Shown in pieces: positions 1 through 12,419 of a stretch of 64,000 bases of DNA. The DNA is taken from contig NC_053422.1 in NCBI RefSeq assembly GCF_016859285.1, positions 12,819,501 through 12,883,500 of the forward strand, written 5' to 3'. The notes beneath the pieces are model-generated. The model saw nothing but the letters and a program-made list of their open reading frames with translations. It was not told the origin of the DNA and did not search any database. Position 1 is the first letter of the stretch; each line of letters opens with the position of its first letter. The translations under genes were made by a program, and so were the position numbers. The DNA is from Xiphias gladius (taxonomy: Eukaryota; Chordata; Actinopteri; Istiophoriformes; Xiphiidae).

Positions 1-700
1 GAATACACTGAGCAGCGCACTAACTCACATCCACACTGGTACTATTTCAATATGAGTATGTCTTACCAACCAGTTCTTCTCCCATTCTTCCAAATGGTAA
101 CCGTCTTTTCTTTATAATAATGTTTTCATAGAGGTTACTTTATGTGGGGGAAAAAAACTCTCAAAATAACCTTAAGTTGAATATCTTGCCCCTTAACACT
201 GTTACTGTAGCCTTTTCTGAAAATGCTGTTTTTCTAAAAGTAGTTAAACTTCATTAAAAAAACACTTTATTTATAATGTAATTACAATTGTAGATTGTAA
301 AGTAGGAAAGCACTACTCAGTTATAATAATATATGTACTTCCAATTTCATTTGAAATGAATTTCTTTACACCCATTGTCACTCTTCAGATCATGTTCCCT
401 ACAGTTGATTTTATGTTACTGAATCCCTAAATGTCTTTTAATTTTTTGTGAATTTGTAACCTTGGATATGATCTTGTAAAGCTAAGATAAGCTCTCTTCA
501 ATCAGGAAAACAGTTTGATTGAAATGTTGAGTTAAAATGTAAGACGAACTCACTGCCATTTAAAAAAAACCTTACATTTAAGGATACACTGAATCTGTGT
601 ATGTAAATTGTATGTATTTTCAAAAGCTCTAGATTTTATAATCTAACAAATAAAATCTGTCATGTGTTCTTGGGAATTAAAATGGCTGGTTATTATGTTC
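1..700 (+). other. AT-rich segment, possible 3' UTR end of an upstream gene
   Basis: No reading frame here looks like a real exon. The segment is AT-rich and ends with a polyadenylation hexamer AATAAA at 649-654 followed by a T/G-rich stretch. This would fit the 3' end of a plus-strand gene lying to the left of the window. One hexamer in AT-rich DNA is weak evidence, so this is a suggestion only. Confidence 0.25.
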
Positions 701-845
701 AGACAACATATCAGTTCCATTTTAATAGCACTATAGTTTACTACAGTCCTAACATGGATGGATTAGACCCAGAAGCCCAAGGGGTCAGGAGCCCCCTGGG
801 CCAGAACCTTAATTTTTTCTGCATTTCTTGTTGGAAATACTTTTA

Positions 846-966
846 AAAAAAAGAAGCAACATGACTACAAAGATGTACAACACCCACAAAGAGATGCAAA
901 AGGACTGCAAAAAGGCATAATGACAACAAAGAGACTCAAAACAACCACAAAGAGACACATAACGAA
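846..966. repeat. Degenerate ACAAAGAGA minisatellite
   Basis: Four or five imperfect units built around ACAAAGAGA and CAAAA, each about 20-30 bp, follow one another. The same kind of tract in the opposite orientation (CTCTCTGTGGTTG, CTCTCTTTAGTTG) lies at about 59842-59945. The 99-codon minus-strand reading frame across this tract is a product of the repeat, not a gene. Confidence 0.6.
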
Positions 967-1302
967 TACAAACAAATGCAAGCAGTCTGTGTCTTTCTAT
1001 GTATAGGCTACTAGGTACCATTACAAAATTTGTTGTAGGGTAGGTTTGAGTATTTTCAGTCGCTATTGTTGCTGTTTGTGTGAATTTCACCATCAGAGGG
1101 CGTGACATTCACATCCCACAGGACCAAATACAGTCTGCCTGATATTTCCATGATATGTCCTCAAACAAAAACCCGTTGCTAAGCTACGATTACTTTTTCA
1201 CCCGCTTAAATCTTTCAGATAGGATTTGTTTACATGCAAAACACATAACTCCTGTTTTACGTTACCTGTCCGGTAGTTCCGTATTCGTAACTTTGCATCG
1301 AA

Positions 1303-1320
1303 AACTACATTTCCCGCATG
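1303..1320 (+). promoter_or_regulatory. ZNF143/SBS-type promoter motif upstream of atl3
   Basis: The sequence AACTACATTTCCCGCATG matches the well-known vertebrate promoter motif of the form ACTACA-TTCCCAG-ATGC bound by ZNF143, with G in place of AG near the end. It lies in the CpG-containing stretch just before the proposed non-coding first exon of atl3. An ETS-like site (AACGGAAGT) follows at 1432-1440. Together they suggest a TATA-less housekeeping promoter at about 1300-1450. Confidence 0.5.
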
Positions 1321-1444
1321 TATGAGGCAGCGTAGTTGGAACGTTGGGTAACGAAGTTCATACACGGACTAATGTAGGAGCAGGAAATCACATTGAAACG
1401 ACATTTCCCTGAAGGCCCTGCGCCTGCTGAAAACGGAAGTGTGC

Positions 1445-1574
1445 GAGGTTCGTGTGGTTGGAAAAAAGTTTTCATGGTAGTTTTCTTGCCAGTGTTAAAA
1501 AAAAAAAAAAGTTAGGTCCCAGTCGTTTGTCGACTCTCATGAGATTGTGTTGAAGCTGTCTGAAGACACAGCAG
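1445..1574 (+). other. atl3: Putative non-coding first exon of atl3
   Basis: The coding part of atl3 begins in an exon with a clear acceptor before it (TTTCCACAG, exon from 3590), so a 5' non-coding exon must lie upstream. A good donor (GCAG then GTAACA) follows position 1574, downstream of the ZNF143-like and ETS-like sites. The left boundary is an estimate. A transcript would settle it. Confidence 0.35.
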
Positions 1575-2592
1575 GTAACATTACACTGTTATACAGCAGC
1601 TAACGCGACGAGAGAGAAGGTATTTTCAAGCTTATTCGGTGTAAACATTTGAAAAGATTCCTGCAGCTAACATGTTTGCTTTTTACTGTTTTTTTTTGAC
1701 TACATGTAGACACACAGGCTGTTTGCTAGTAAGCTGGCCCGTCAATAGTTCTGGGCTTTAGCTGTCGAAGTTGGCTAGTTGGCTCATCAAATACAGCAAG
1801 ACAACACGCTAGAGATTTTTCTAGCTCAGTTGTCCAAGTCCAAGGGCTGCCAGCGTAGCCAACACCGCTGTCCGCGTCAAGTGGCAGCAGCTAAGACCAA
1901 GCAATGTTAATTACAGAGACGGTACTGAACAGTCTAGTTTATCTCAATCGGTACTTGCTCATAACAAAGTGCAGGCGGGATACAAAATATGTTATGGTCC
2001 CATAGCTGCTCAACTCGTCTTTTGACACTCGCTGCAGAGAAATGCCAGGCATGCTGTCTCTGAGTGCCACACCTTTGAGGTGTTGAGTTCTTCAGCGAGA
2101 GGAGAGAGCGCGCGTTGGGTATTAAAAATCACACATAAACTGTTGTGAAAGCCCCTCCTTGTGTTGCTCGTCGTGGGAGAGGGCATCCTCCGCAGACGGC
2201 AGCAACAATGGAGTCCATTGAAGCAGCTAAGATGATGAGCAGTGAATCATGCTGAATCCACTGGCTGGAGGCAGAGCAGCGTGACACCCATACAAGCATC
2301 CCGCAGTCGGCTGTACACAGGGCAAAAATGTTGTGTCTCATGGCAGGATCAGTGCAGGTCAATAGCTTTCTGTGTGATTATCATCCAAATCTCATTTGTT
2401 CGTGAAGCTGGAAAGAAAATCAGGTGCACGATCTTTAAAGAATTTGTCCTCAAGGCAGACAACTGATGGCTGTTGTCATTATTGGTTAGTCTGTTGACTA
2501 TTTTTCCATAGTTCTCTTCTGACCTAATTTTTTTTTTTAATGAATGATTTCCCCTCCGGCGATCGGCAGAAAAAGATACATTTCATCTAGAG

Positions 2593-2932
2593 TTGAAATG
2601 ATTGGTCGCTCAACAGAAAATGAACCAACCATTTTTAGAATCCAATAATCATTTCAGTCATTAAGAGGAGAGGAAAAAAAGCAAAAATGCAAAATATTTG
2701 CTGATCCCAGCTTCTCAAATGTGATGTGATTTGATAATTTTCGTTGCAATATGTGATAGTAAACTGAATATCTTTGGGTTTTGGACTATTGGTCAGATAA
2801 GACAAGACATCTGAAGGCATCACCCTGTGCTTTGGGAAATTATAACATGACATTTTATAGACAAAACAATTAATCAAGAAAAATAATTGGCAGATTAATT
2901 GCTAACGGAAAACCGTGGTCAGTTGCAGCCCT
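2593..2932. mobile_element. Copy of a palindromic 'GCTGCAACTAA' interspersed repeat
   Basis: This is a full-length-looking copy of the most frequent repeat in the window. It has an AT-rich outer part rich in ATTAATC/GATTAAT motifs, a core with TTCTCAAATGTGA and TAAACTGAATATCTTTGG, and ends with AGTTGCAGCCCT. The near-mirror ends suggest a non-autonomous DNA transposon. Related copies lie at about 3290-3535, 6180-6350, 19685-20258, 42000-42156, 48930-49060 and 57245-57610. It was assigned by comparing copies within this window. I know this type as common in percomorph genomes but give no family name. Confidence 0.6.
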
Positions 2933-3289
2933 AATTTCATGCGCCACAGTTGCTCGGAGTGGTATTTTTCAATTAGCTCATACATTAAAAACTCTATTGT
3001 CAAGTGCCCATTGCAAATAAGCAATCTAAGGCAATGTCATTGAATATCCTGTGACTAGCCAACACAAAAAACGAAAAAAGAAAAAGTTCTTTATAAAAAG
3101 AAAAATCTTTATAATAACTTAAAATACAGAATAACAAGCAACTCTATTGTGTTTGGTGAATATTAATGAGTGAAACTATTGAGTGATGATCGAAATTTGA
3201 ATCAAAGAATTCTCTTGCAGACTAAAATTGATTTTTAGAGAAATAATTTAGCAATTAATAATTTATAATTTAGTGTTGAACTATTTATT

Positions 3290-3535
3290 TATTTTTAATT
3301 TATAATCTGTTAATTGTTGAAGTCATTTACGAGGAAAAAATGTCAAATAATTACTATTCCCAGTTTCTCAGTGTGAGGATTTGTTGCTTTTCTATACTTA
3401 ATGTCATAGTGATTAATATTTGTTTGGTGGCGTTAGCAAATTTTTCATTTTCAGTTATGGACTACACAATTCATCAAAAACAGAGAGACAGACAAATCAG
3501 TATTAATTGAGAAACAGTGATTAGGTGCAGCTCTA
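3290..3535. mobile_element. Degenerate copy of the palindromic GCTGCAACTAA repeat
   Basis: It shares the order of blocks with the copy at 2593-2932: AAAAATGTCAAATAATTACTATTCCCAG-type core, TTCTCAGTGTGAGG, then the AGACAAATCAGTATTAATTGAGAA block and a final GTGCAGCTCT end. It lies directly before the start-codon exon of atl3. Confidence 0.45.
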
Positions 3536-3608
3536 AAATTGCTGCGGTACTAATATCAACCTGAATGTTTTTGTGCATGATTTCCACAGGGACTAGTACC
3601 TCTGAAGG

Positions 3609-5676
3609 ATGATGGGTGAACCAGGTCCAGTGCAGATTGTCACAGTGTGTAAGGAGGATCACTCCTTTGAGTTGGACACGGAGGCTTTGGCTCAGATCCT
3701 GTTGGCTCCCGAGGTCCGAGACAAACATGTGGTGGTGCTCTCAGTGGCTGGAGCCTTCAGGAAGGGAAAGAGCTTCCTGCTGGATTTCATGCTCCGTTAC
3801 ATGTACAGAAAGGTGAGTCACACTGCAACAAGATCTCTGTGTCCGACTTCTCCGATCGTTATATTTGTCTACAGTACTCAGAGGCCAAATCAAAGATCAA
3901 ATCACCTAAGATTCACCAATTTAATGCTGAAATGTCGTCATGTTGGTCACAGCTGAATGGAGTCAGTTAATCAACTGAAAATTAATCTGCAACTGTGTTG
4001 ATTGATTTATTATTTAAGTGAATTTTTTTTCAAGACTCAAATTCTAACATTTTATTATAAAACCAATGACTAAGGGAGGTCACAGCGAAGTGATACTGAC
4101 TAGTTCCTCCTCCTGTGTTGAAGAATGTTATAACCTGGAACATTTTTAATAGTCTGAGGTTTGAGTGAAAATGTATGCAGTCATACGACATTAATACCCA
4201 TCCCTGCTTTAACATGTGAACTAACTAGTTTATTGAATAGGAGGGATTGAGAATGTAGTCATTACCTTTTGTTAAGGAGTGGTAGCTATGTGAAAGCTCT
4301 CTGTCTGTTATTCTGTACATGTGTCTTAAACTAACTTTATGCTTAGCATTAGCTATGCTCATTGATAAGTCTCATTTATTTTCATAACTCCTTCCCAAGA
4401 GGGACACACTCATTGGCTCCAGTCATGCCAAACCATCAGCAGGTCAGCAGGGTGTCATATGGTCCTAGTTTCATTGTGGATTTGAACGGGAATCGTCCAC
4501 AAGTGATGGAACAAACCGCTGTGACATCAGGGGTCTGTCTTGCAGATACAGTTCCTGGGAAATGTACTTAGGTGGTGGATAGGCAACATTTGTGCAATGT
4601 CGGAGGAGGAACGAGATGTACAAGTCACATTTATGCATCGTTATGGTCCCCGTAAGACTTACAGTCTGCCCAGGAGAGAGGATATCTGTTGGGTCCCTCT
4701 CGTGCATATCCTGAAGAACACTGATGCCCGGCTTCCACCAACTGGCAGGCAGTACACACTTCCACTGGGTCTGGAAAAGGCAGTCACTGCATCGTTCAAA
4801 CTCTTAAAGTAGCCACTATTTCTTCAAAGCTTTTAATTTCCTGACATTGCCTTAGTTAAATTGTAGAACTTTTTTTTGCAGAATGTCCATTTGTAGTAAA
4901 ATATGGTGTGTTTAATACCTTCATAAATATAGTTTGGTTCATAATTTTGTGCATTTACTAATTAAAACATGCACTTTCCAGTGGTATCATTGTTTTTCAG
5001 TTAGACTTTATCAAACACAAGCAATATGAACCTGATATATAGATGTGAAATCTTTTTTTTTTTTTTTTCATTTTTAATGCCTCATAAATCAGATATTTTT
5101 GATTTCTTTCAGACATGCATCTAGTTGCTAAAAAAGTATTATAACATGAGTATTATATATAAAAATTTGAAAGATCTGATGTGGATCAGTGTGAAGATAT
5201 AGTGGGCTCCAAAGCATGAAAGAATTTTTTAATACAATTTTCAGCAAGCCATGACAACTGTAGGTATGCAACCATTTTAGAAGTTAAAGACATCTAATAG
5301 TGTAGAATAATCCCTGAAAATTTAAAAAAAAAAAAAAAATCTTTTTAGGAACACCAGTTTATTAAGGCCACGACCCCTTTTTTTTTTTTTTAAAGGCTCC
5401 ATATATCATGCACTAAAGAAGATACTGGCTGAAAAATTTTGCACACTAGTTGTTTGGTACAATGACATTATTTACATGAAGTATAAAGCAAATCCAAGAT
5501 CGTCAGTTGGGAAAATTTTCTAAAATCTGTTGATTTGACATGGAATTAGCCCTCTCTGTCATCTACATAGTGAAATGAGGACAGACTAACCAGGGAGATA
5601 CTTTATGACTTGACAGGCCCACACTGCACTTAGTACGTTTTTGTGTTGTAAATTGTAAAGAGTTAGGGTTAAATGC

Positions 5677-5720
<44 letters not shown>

Positions 5721-8700
5721 ATATTCTTGAAAGTACACTACAAGACATGTTTAAATTTTGAATAAGCCAGAAGATGTAGATACACTGAGTTTCGGTGAAA
5801 AGACTCAGCCTCCCCCTGACAAGTCTTGAAAGTGTAACTTGTGTTGGGCAGGGGGATGAAAACTGGCTGGGTCAGGATGATGAGCCGCTCACTGGATTTT
5901 CTTGGAGAGGTGGTTCAGAACCAGAGACAACAGGCATCCAGCTGTGGAGTGAAGTTTTCCTCGTTGAAAAGAGCGATGGAACAGAGGTACTCACACTTTA
6001 TATTTATTTATTTATTTACTGTATGTGTGTCAACAAACAAAGCACTGTTTACTGAAAGAAATCAAATTAGTAGTTGATTATCATTACATTTATATAAAAG
6101 TTCCTTACAGGACTCTTATCTGATTTCCCCCCCCCCTCAAAATAAATCTTCTATTCTCTTATTAACCTTTCCACCCTTTGAATTTTCACAGAAAATTAAT
6201 TGACAACAGTTTTGATAATTGATTAGTTGTTTAAGACTATAATCAAGCAAAACCACCAAATATTCTCTGGTTCCGGCTTCTTAAATGTGAGGAATTGCTT
6301 TTTCGCTCTGTTTTCAGTTATCGTAAATAAAATCTATTTGGGGTTTTGGTTTATTCCATGTAATCTGACGACTTTGAAGAAATGAGTGAATGAAGAGTTG
6401 AGTGAGTGCAGAAAATGAGACAATAACTCAAAGGTTGACAGTTCCTCCCCAGTACTTATTGGTAACGCTGCCATACACTATTTGTACCTCTACACGAGCC
6501 ATGATTTGTCCTGTTATTTACTCATTTTATGTTGCTTTTTTAAATTGTTTTTTTTTAGAGGGTATTTCCTGTTTTTAAAAAACAAAGCTGTTAAAAAGAC
6601 AGAAATAGAAGTATTCCTTCTTATAACATCCCTATTCGAAAACAAAGGCATCATGTTGTATGTTTTGTGTCTCTGCTGCTGTAGGTGGCAGTGGTGTTGA
6701 TGGATACTCAGGGAGCATTTGATGATCAGTCCACCGTGAAGGACTGTGCCACCATCTTTGCCCTCAGCACCATGACCAGCTCAATACAGGTGACTGATCT
6801 CGTCTGAGCATCGCTGATTTAAATACTGCATTTTCTCAATGTTCTTGTAATGTATGCTTATATAGTTTCTGTTTTGTAGATCTACAATCTGTCACAGAAC
6901 ATTCAAGAGGACGATCTGCAGCAGCTACAGGTCTGTTTACATTAGCATGACAAGAGTCAGCCCGATGACGTGGCTTGTGAAGCACGTTTGAACATTTCCA
7001 CCTAAGAGCATGGTGATTTTCAGCCCTATATGATGTAGTCTTGATTTTTAAGACCCAAGATATGACAGATAGAAGGATCTTAAAGCTTTTTTTGGATTTT
7101 TGCATCTCAGTATTAATTTTGCATTATGGGTGCCTCCTCCTCACAGCTGTTCACGGAGTATGGTCGCCTGGCTATGGACGAAATCTTTCAGAAACCCTTT
7201 CAAGTAAGAGCAACCACAAAATCTGATGAATTGTTGCTGATGTTGGACGTGTATCAGATCGTTTTTGTTGCTCTGCTTGATGTGTTTAATGTAACATCTT
7301 TCCATTCCTCCTACAGTCTTTGATGTTTTTAATCAGGGATTGGAGCTTCCCCTATGAATACACCTACGGCTTTAAAGGAGGCAATGAATTCTTGGATAAA
7401 CGGTTACAGGTACCAGAGACGCCTTGTTGATATGGCAGAGTTTAATAAATACACTTGGACTTCTAACTAAACATAAATAAAGAAATGCACATACAGTTGC
7501 TTATCTTAAATTCCGAGTTCCTAGTTTGGTATTTCATCTCACTATTTTGTGGATTTTTAAAGGTTAAGGAGGCCCAGCATGAAGAGCTGCAGACAGTGAG
7601 GGAGCACATCCATTCATGCTTCAACAAAATTTCCTGCTTCTTGTTACCTCACCCTGGGTTGAAGGTTGCCACCAGCCCTGCATTTCGGGGGCAACTTAGC
7701 GGTAAAATCCCCCATTTTCCATGCTATTCTACTTCATTTAAGCTTGGTATTGAGCAGAATGCCCAGTATACTGAGCGTTGTCCTAACTATTGTTATGTTT
7801 ACTGTGCAAGATGTGGCGCCAGAGTTCACAGAGCAGCTGCAGAGTCTGATTCCTAAACTGCTGCATCCAGATCGTCTGGCTGAGAAAGAAATAAATGGAA
7901 ACAAAGTCACCTGCAGGGGCCTGCTTGAGTTCTTCAAGGTAACATCGTCTTCATCTGAGCATTCCTGCTGAACCTTAATAAGTTTTCTACAGCAAATCTG
8001 ACATAAGTTTTGCATAATGTTCGGCTTACCAGGCTTACATCAAGATTTACCAGGGAGAAGACTTACCCCAGCCAAAGACTATGCTTATGGTATGTGCAGG
8101 ATTAACACAAGTTTGAAAAAGACCACTCATTTTTCCTATGAACTGGGGTAATACTGACTTGTTTTTGTCTTTCACACCAATGTGTTTAACATATCTGTGT
8201 TGGTATCACCAGGCTACGGCGGAGGCCAACAACCTGGCAGCTGTGGCAACAGCCAAAGATCAGTATTACAAGAACATGGAGAAGGTGAGTTCACTTAGAT
8301 GTGAAAGACGATGCATCAAACACTCATGGTTACTCTGGGGATCATTGTTGGCAACATCATGAGTGTTTTTTTTTCCCCCGGTACTTTGTTCAATAGAGAG
8401 TTTTTGTTGCTTCTTTAATGAGTATTTAAAGGGTGGAAAATCTTATACTATGTGTTAGCAAGGAATGACTACAAGAATTCTTGAAGCTTGGGACAAACCT
8501 GAAGACTAGCTGAAACCTACAAAGGCTGGAAAAAACCACACATGAAGATCATTTCCACCAACTTGAACGGGTTTTTTAGTCTGTCAGGAAGGAGTATAAA
8601 CCTTTACAACGGAGTAAATAAACTGGACACCACACCAAACAACTGGTCATTAAAGACTGGAGTTCTGGTCACAGACGACCCTTCAAATCCCACGAGAACC

Positions 8701-10904
8701 CCAAATGTTCTTATAACAAAACAAACATGGATGACAACCAGTAGGTTGCATTGTTTATATGCAGTGACATTTTTGCTGAAAAGGCCAAAAAAAGGAGAAA
8801 AAAAAGCACCGAGTTTGGGGGAGATCCTCCATTGCAATTCTCCAGTACACTTGCACACTACAAACCAATTTGCTTGCCATTTTTCTTCTTCTTTTTGTTT
8901 ATTTATCGGTACGTTTCCCTCCGGCAGCACACAAGTCAAACTAAAACATGTTTAAAAAAATCTTTATGAGAACAACTTGCAGCAACTTGATCTTAACACC
9001 TGAGATAAGAATCTTTACGTATCACACACTATATAAATTTATCTGCCAACTGTCAACAGACCCTGATCTAACTTGATCCGATCAGTCGTCACTCAAATCA
9101 TATTCATAATCAGCTCAACAATCACCGTGTGTGTCTCCCACCTGAAGTCTCTTTTCTCTGTTTTTCTTTTCTAAGGTCTGTGGGGGAGACTTGCCCTATG
9201 TGTCTCCTGACTCTCTGGAGGAAAAGCATCAGTTTTACTTCCAAGAGGCACTTCACGCCTTCTTGTCCACTAAGAAGATGGGCGGACAGGAGTTTTGTGA
9301 TCGTTACCAAGCACAGCTGGAGAAGGAGCTGGACGAAATGTGGCAGTCTTTCAGCAAACACAATGAGGTAAAGGATTATTCCAAAAACATAACATTTAAC
9401 TTTGTGTCTGTTTTATTTGAAATTTTCTTTGAAAGGTTTTATTATTAAACATTAATTAAACATCTGAATCTTGCACGCGAGGACCTGATACACATGGCTG
9501 TTTTTTGCAGTGATACGATTTCAGAATTGTTCCTAATCATCTGCTTTTATTTTTGTTGTAAAAGTCAAAAAATCTCTTCAGCGCTTTCCGGACACCTGCA
9601 GTGCTGTTTGTCCTGGTGTGCCTCCTCTACATACTGTCAGGCGTGCTGCTTTTTGTTGGCCTGTCTACCTTCGCCGTGGTGTGTGACTGCACTCTGGGCG
9701 TGGCCATGATGGCCATGCTGACATGGGCCTTCATCCGCTACTCTGGTCGGTACCGGACTGTAGGAGGAGCCATCGATCAGGCTGCTGGTGTCGTCCTCGA
9801 GCAGGTCAGCTCAGTTTGTGTTAGCTCGTGTCTCTATGGTTGTCACAACTCTCACTTTATGACATTTTAGTAAAATTTGTTTCAATGCATGTACCTATTG
9901 AAGCCACTAGAGGGAGCTATTGATGCTGGGAAGAACAACAAAAACAGCATTCAACAAACATAGAATAAAAGAAAATGTAGATTCAGACTCACTTGCCAAA
10001 ATCTGGCAAACAAAAACAGCACACATAATTGAATAAGTTAAGTAAATTCCCATTTTAGTGCTAATTTATTAGTATACTATTTAGACATTCTTGCTTTGTA
10101 TAGAGCCTGTGTCACATGAAGCCAATCAAAACACTGTTTAATACTTGAAGTAACTGCTGCCTTGTTTTGGTTTTATTTAATTGGCTAACAGTTTGAGAGG
10201 GCTTTTGACCGTCAGCAGGAGCAAAGTTTACAAATGGACAAAGACTATACAGCTGAAGAATTTTCCTTGGCCTGGATCAGGACATTTCTGATCTTCAGAC
10301 AGCAAAAGAATTTGCTGTCATGAGAAAAATGCCAATGATCATATGGCTGCTTGAAATCGCAGGCTAACTGAACTTCTGCAGCCACAATCTGACTCCCTCT
10401 AGTGGTGCCTTTGGGCAGGTAATGTAATAGTAAACATATCTTTTACTTAAGCCCTGGGTATACTGGAAAATAAGTAGTACTCATTTTTTTTTTTTTTTTT
10501 TTGCCTTGTGTCAATAGCTGTTCCCAAAAGACAAATTGCCAAATGTTGCCAAATTAAAAATGTATGAGCTGGATTGTGCATCTACATAGAACAAATGGAA
10601 AATGAAACAAAAACGACGAGAGTCTTAAAGCCATAGCACCTCTTTATGTAAAAACCAGAAGTGGTTTGGATTAATAGACCTCACGCTTCCTGGCAGGGTT
10701 AAAAATGTGACATATGAGGCTGCACAGTTTCAGTGAATTAACCACAACATAGAAAAACTGGTGTCCAGTGAATGTTGCAAGAAGCACTAAAGAGACCACA
10801 CACTCAAATGAATCATCTTTTTTTTTTCTGTCTGTTTTCAGGCCACTGTGGTGTTGAACAAATCAAGAGGGACAAGCACTGGTGACCAGAAGAAATCCAG
10901 TTAG
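3609..10904 (+). CDS. atl3: Atlastin GTPase, atlastin-3-like (13 coding exons, 511 aa)
   Basis: Atlastins are dynamin-superfamily GTPases that fuse ER tubules. Coding exons: 3609-3812, 5852-5986, 6685-6789, 6880-6930, 7147-7203, 7317-7409, 7563-7701, 7811-7938, 8033-8089, 8213-8284, 9176-9367, 9565-9804 and 10842-10904. All joins keep frame with GT-AG introns and give 511 residues. Visible are the P-loop GAFRKGKS (48-55), the DTQG G3 motif (120-123), the RD of G4 (191-192), a helical middle domain, two closely spaced membrane segments (about 422-444 and 447-468) and a short cytosolic tail containing [13 protein letters not shown]. The tail is short and the sequence [15 protein letters not shown] resembles atlastin-3 more than atlastin-1, so atl3 is preferred; atl2 is less likely. 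The start MMGEP follows an acceptor at 3589, with no earlier ATG in the exon. A few residues could differ if another first exon is used. Confidence 0.93.
4540..4812 (+). pseudogene. Relic of a transposon-type reading frame in atl3 intron
   Basis: The frame from about 4540 to 4812 translates to a sequence with coding character, including [19 protein letters not shown] followed by [10 protein letters not shown] pattern of the form 'H-GP...PR-ED-CWVP' recurs, as I remember it, at the C-terminal end of proteins encoded by repetitive or transposon-associated genes in fish and cnidarians. I cannot name the family with certainty. The frame stops upstream in a different register (a second open frame covers 4362-4571), so it looks frameshifted and 5'-truncated. 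It sits in the first coding intron of atl3 in the same orientation. Confidence 0.4.
5680..5720 (+). repeat. (CTG)13 trinucleotide repeat in atl3 intron
   Basis: Thirteen uninterrupted CTG units plus a partial one lie in the intron before the second coding exon of atl3, about 130 bp upstream of its acceptor. It is not translated. Confidence 0.95.
6180..6350. mobile_element. Partial copy of the palindromic GCTGCAACTAA repeat
   Basis: The blocks GATAATTGATTAGTTGTTTAAG and TTCTTAAATGTGAGGAATTGC, followed by a GGTTTTGG tail, follow the order of the better copies at 2593 and 19890. The ends are lost. It lies in the third atl3 intron of the window. Confidence 0.45.
9904..10405. mobile_element. About 500-bp element with 13-bp terminal inverted repeats
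   Basis: CCACTAGAGGGAG at 9904-9916 is matched exactly in inverse by CTCCCTCTAGTGG at 10393-10405. The enclosed 476 bp has no supported reading frame. This fits a small non-autonomous DNA transposon in the last atl3 intron. I see no clear target-site duplication. Confidence 0.4.
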
Positions 10905-12415
10905 AGGACCTCTGAAACTTCTTAATCTCAATGCAGTGCAACCAGCACACAACACAAGCACACATTCATCACTAAAGCCTTATCATGCCACCCACTGGAG
11001 CAAACATGCAGCTAAAACCACATTGGCACAGGGTACAGTTGTGATGCCAATTCACCAGCATCTCTATTATGCGCGTTACTCTGCCTGTTTAATTCCAGGC
11101 TTATATAAAGGTGACTGGATTCACTGAAGCAGGGAGTTAAACCATCCCAGTCTCTCTCATCCATACTTCGTGTCTTAAATCGACACTGCCATCATTTTAC
11201 AGTTTTACAATTGGTCTTAATAGACAAGTCAGTGTTTACTTTTAAACTTAAAAAAAAAAACTCATTTTCTGTTATAGCTGAATGCACCTTACATGGCTGT
11301 ATATTGCTCAGACGGGGGGCAGTCAGGGTGCTTTTCAAACAGAGCTTCTGCAGTATATCTTTAAATAATGATCTTAAATAATGCTGGCTTGAAAGCTTAT
11401 ACATTTATACATATTTCTTTGTCGCTATATTTTTTTACTTATTGGCCTTAAAACATTCCATTTACTTTGTAGATTTGCTTTATATTTGATATAAACTAGC
11501 ATTTCTAGACAGGTGAACTGTCACTACTTTGAAAGGAGAAGAGGATACGCACTTTGTATTTAGCACAGCAGATTTTGGAAGCTGCGTGTATTGGGAATTC
11601 AGTTGTTTCAAGTGCTTTGCTGTTTATTCCTTGATGGAAACATGTTACACTTGGTAGATTTTGATACTATATACTAGAGTGTTCTAGACAAATTCTATAT
11701 GGAAATTTATATTCTGCAAAACTTTCCAACACCAAAGATGACACGTTATTGTAATACTCAAAGGTGTTTACCACCCGACATCATAAAACTAGGAACCAAT
11801 CAACCAAAGAGATGGCTTTAAATGTTTGAATTATACTTCAGCCTTGTACTCCTGTCAGTTCAGTAATCAGTAAATATAAAATATGGCCTACAAGGTAAAC
11901 AGGAGAGTTTTATTCCTTCAGAAATTTAGATATTGCACTGGCTGCAGTGAACCCAGTGAGAAAACATTTTGTCACTCAAACATTGCAAGTCTTGAACATA
12001 CATGGAACAAATAACGAGCAGAATATTCAAATAGACCAAAATATGAAAGAAGCAGTAGCAACCTACAGTAAATGGGACTGTGTGGCTGTAACCCTGTGCT
12101 TTTTGTACATGCACCTCAATTTTCAGAAGATTACAGCACTTGGACAGATTATAATCAAAGTTGGTTGTCAAAAATCCTTCACATGCACTCATGTTAGTAT
12201 GTTTGCACCTCAGGATTTTTTTTTTTTTTTAGGGGCCTGTGCTGTCAGCTCCACTGTGAGAAAGCACTCTGTGATATATCACTGTGATGCAGCATGTAAA
12301 GATCACATGGTTGATCTGGCGTCAAGCAAAAGGAATATTTCATCTATTTCCCAGTCAAAACTTTGTCACTGTAAAACTTCTTTTTTGGTAAAATAAAGGC
12401 TATACATTGCATTCA
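10905..12415 (+). other. atl3: Probable 3' UTR of atl3
   Basis: After the stop at 10902-10904 there is no further exon. The first well-placed AATAAA is at 12392-12397, giving a 3' UTR of about 1.5 kb. A later hexamer at about 13282 (AGAATAAACAG) is an alternative end. Several 60-150 codon open frames here do not resemble proteins. Confidence 0.5.
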
Positions 12416-12419
12416 ATCC

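Noticed and set aside
8542..8955. 137-codon open frame in an atl3 intron
   Set aside because: It lacks acceptor and donor sites in phase with the gene, matches no family I know, and atlastin reads through without it.
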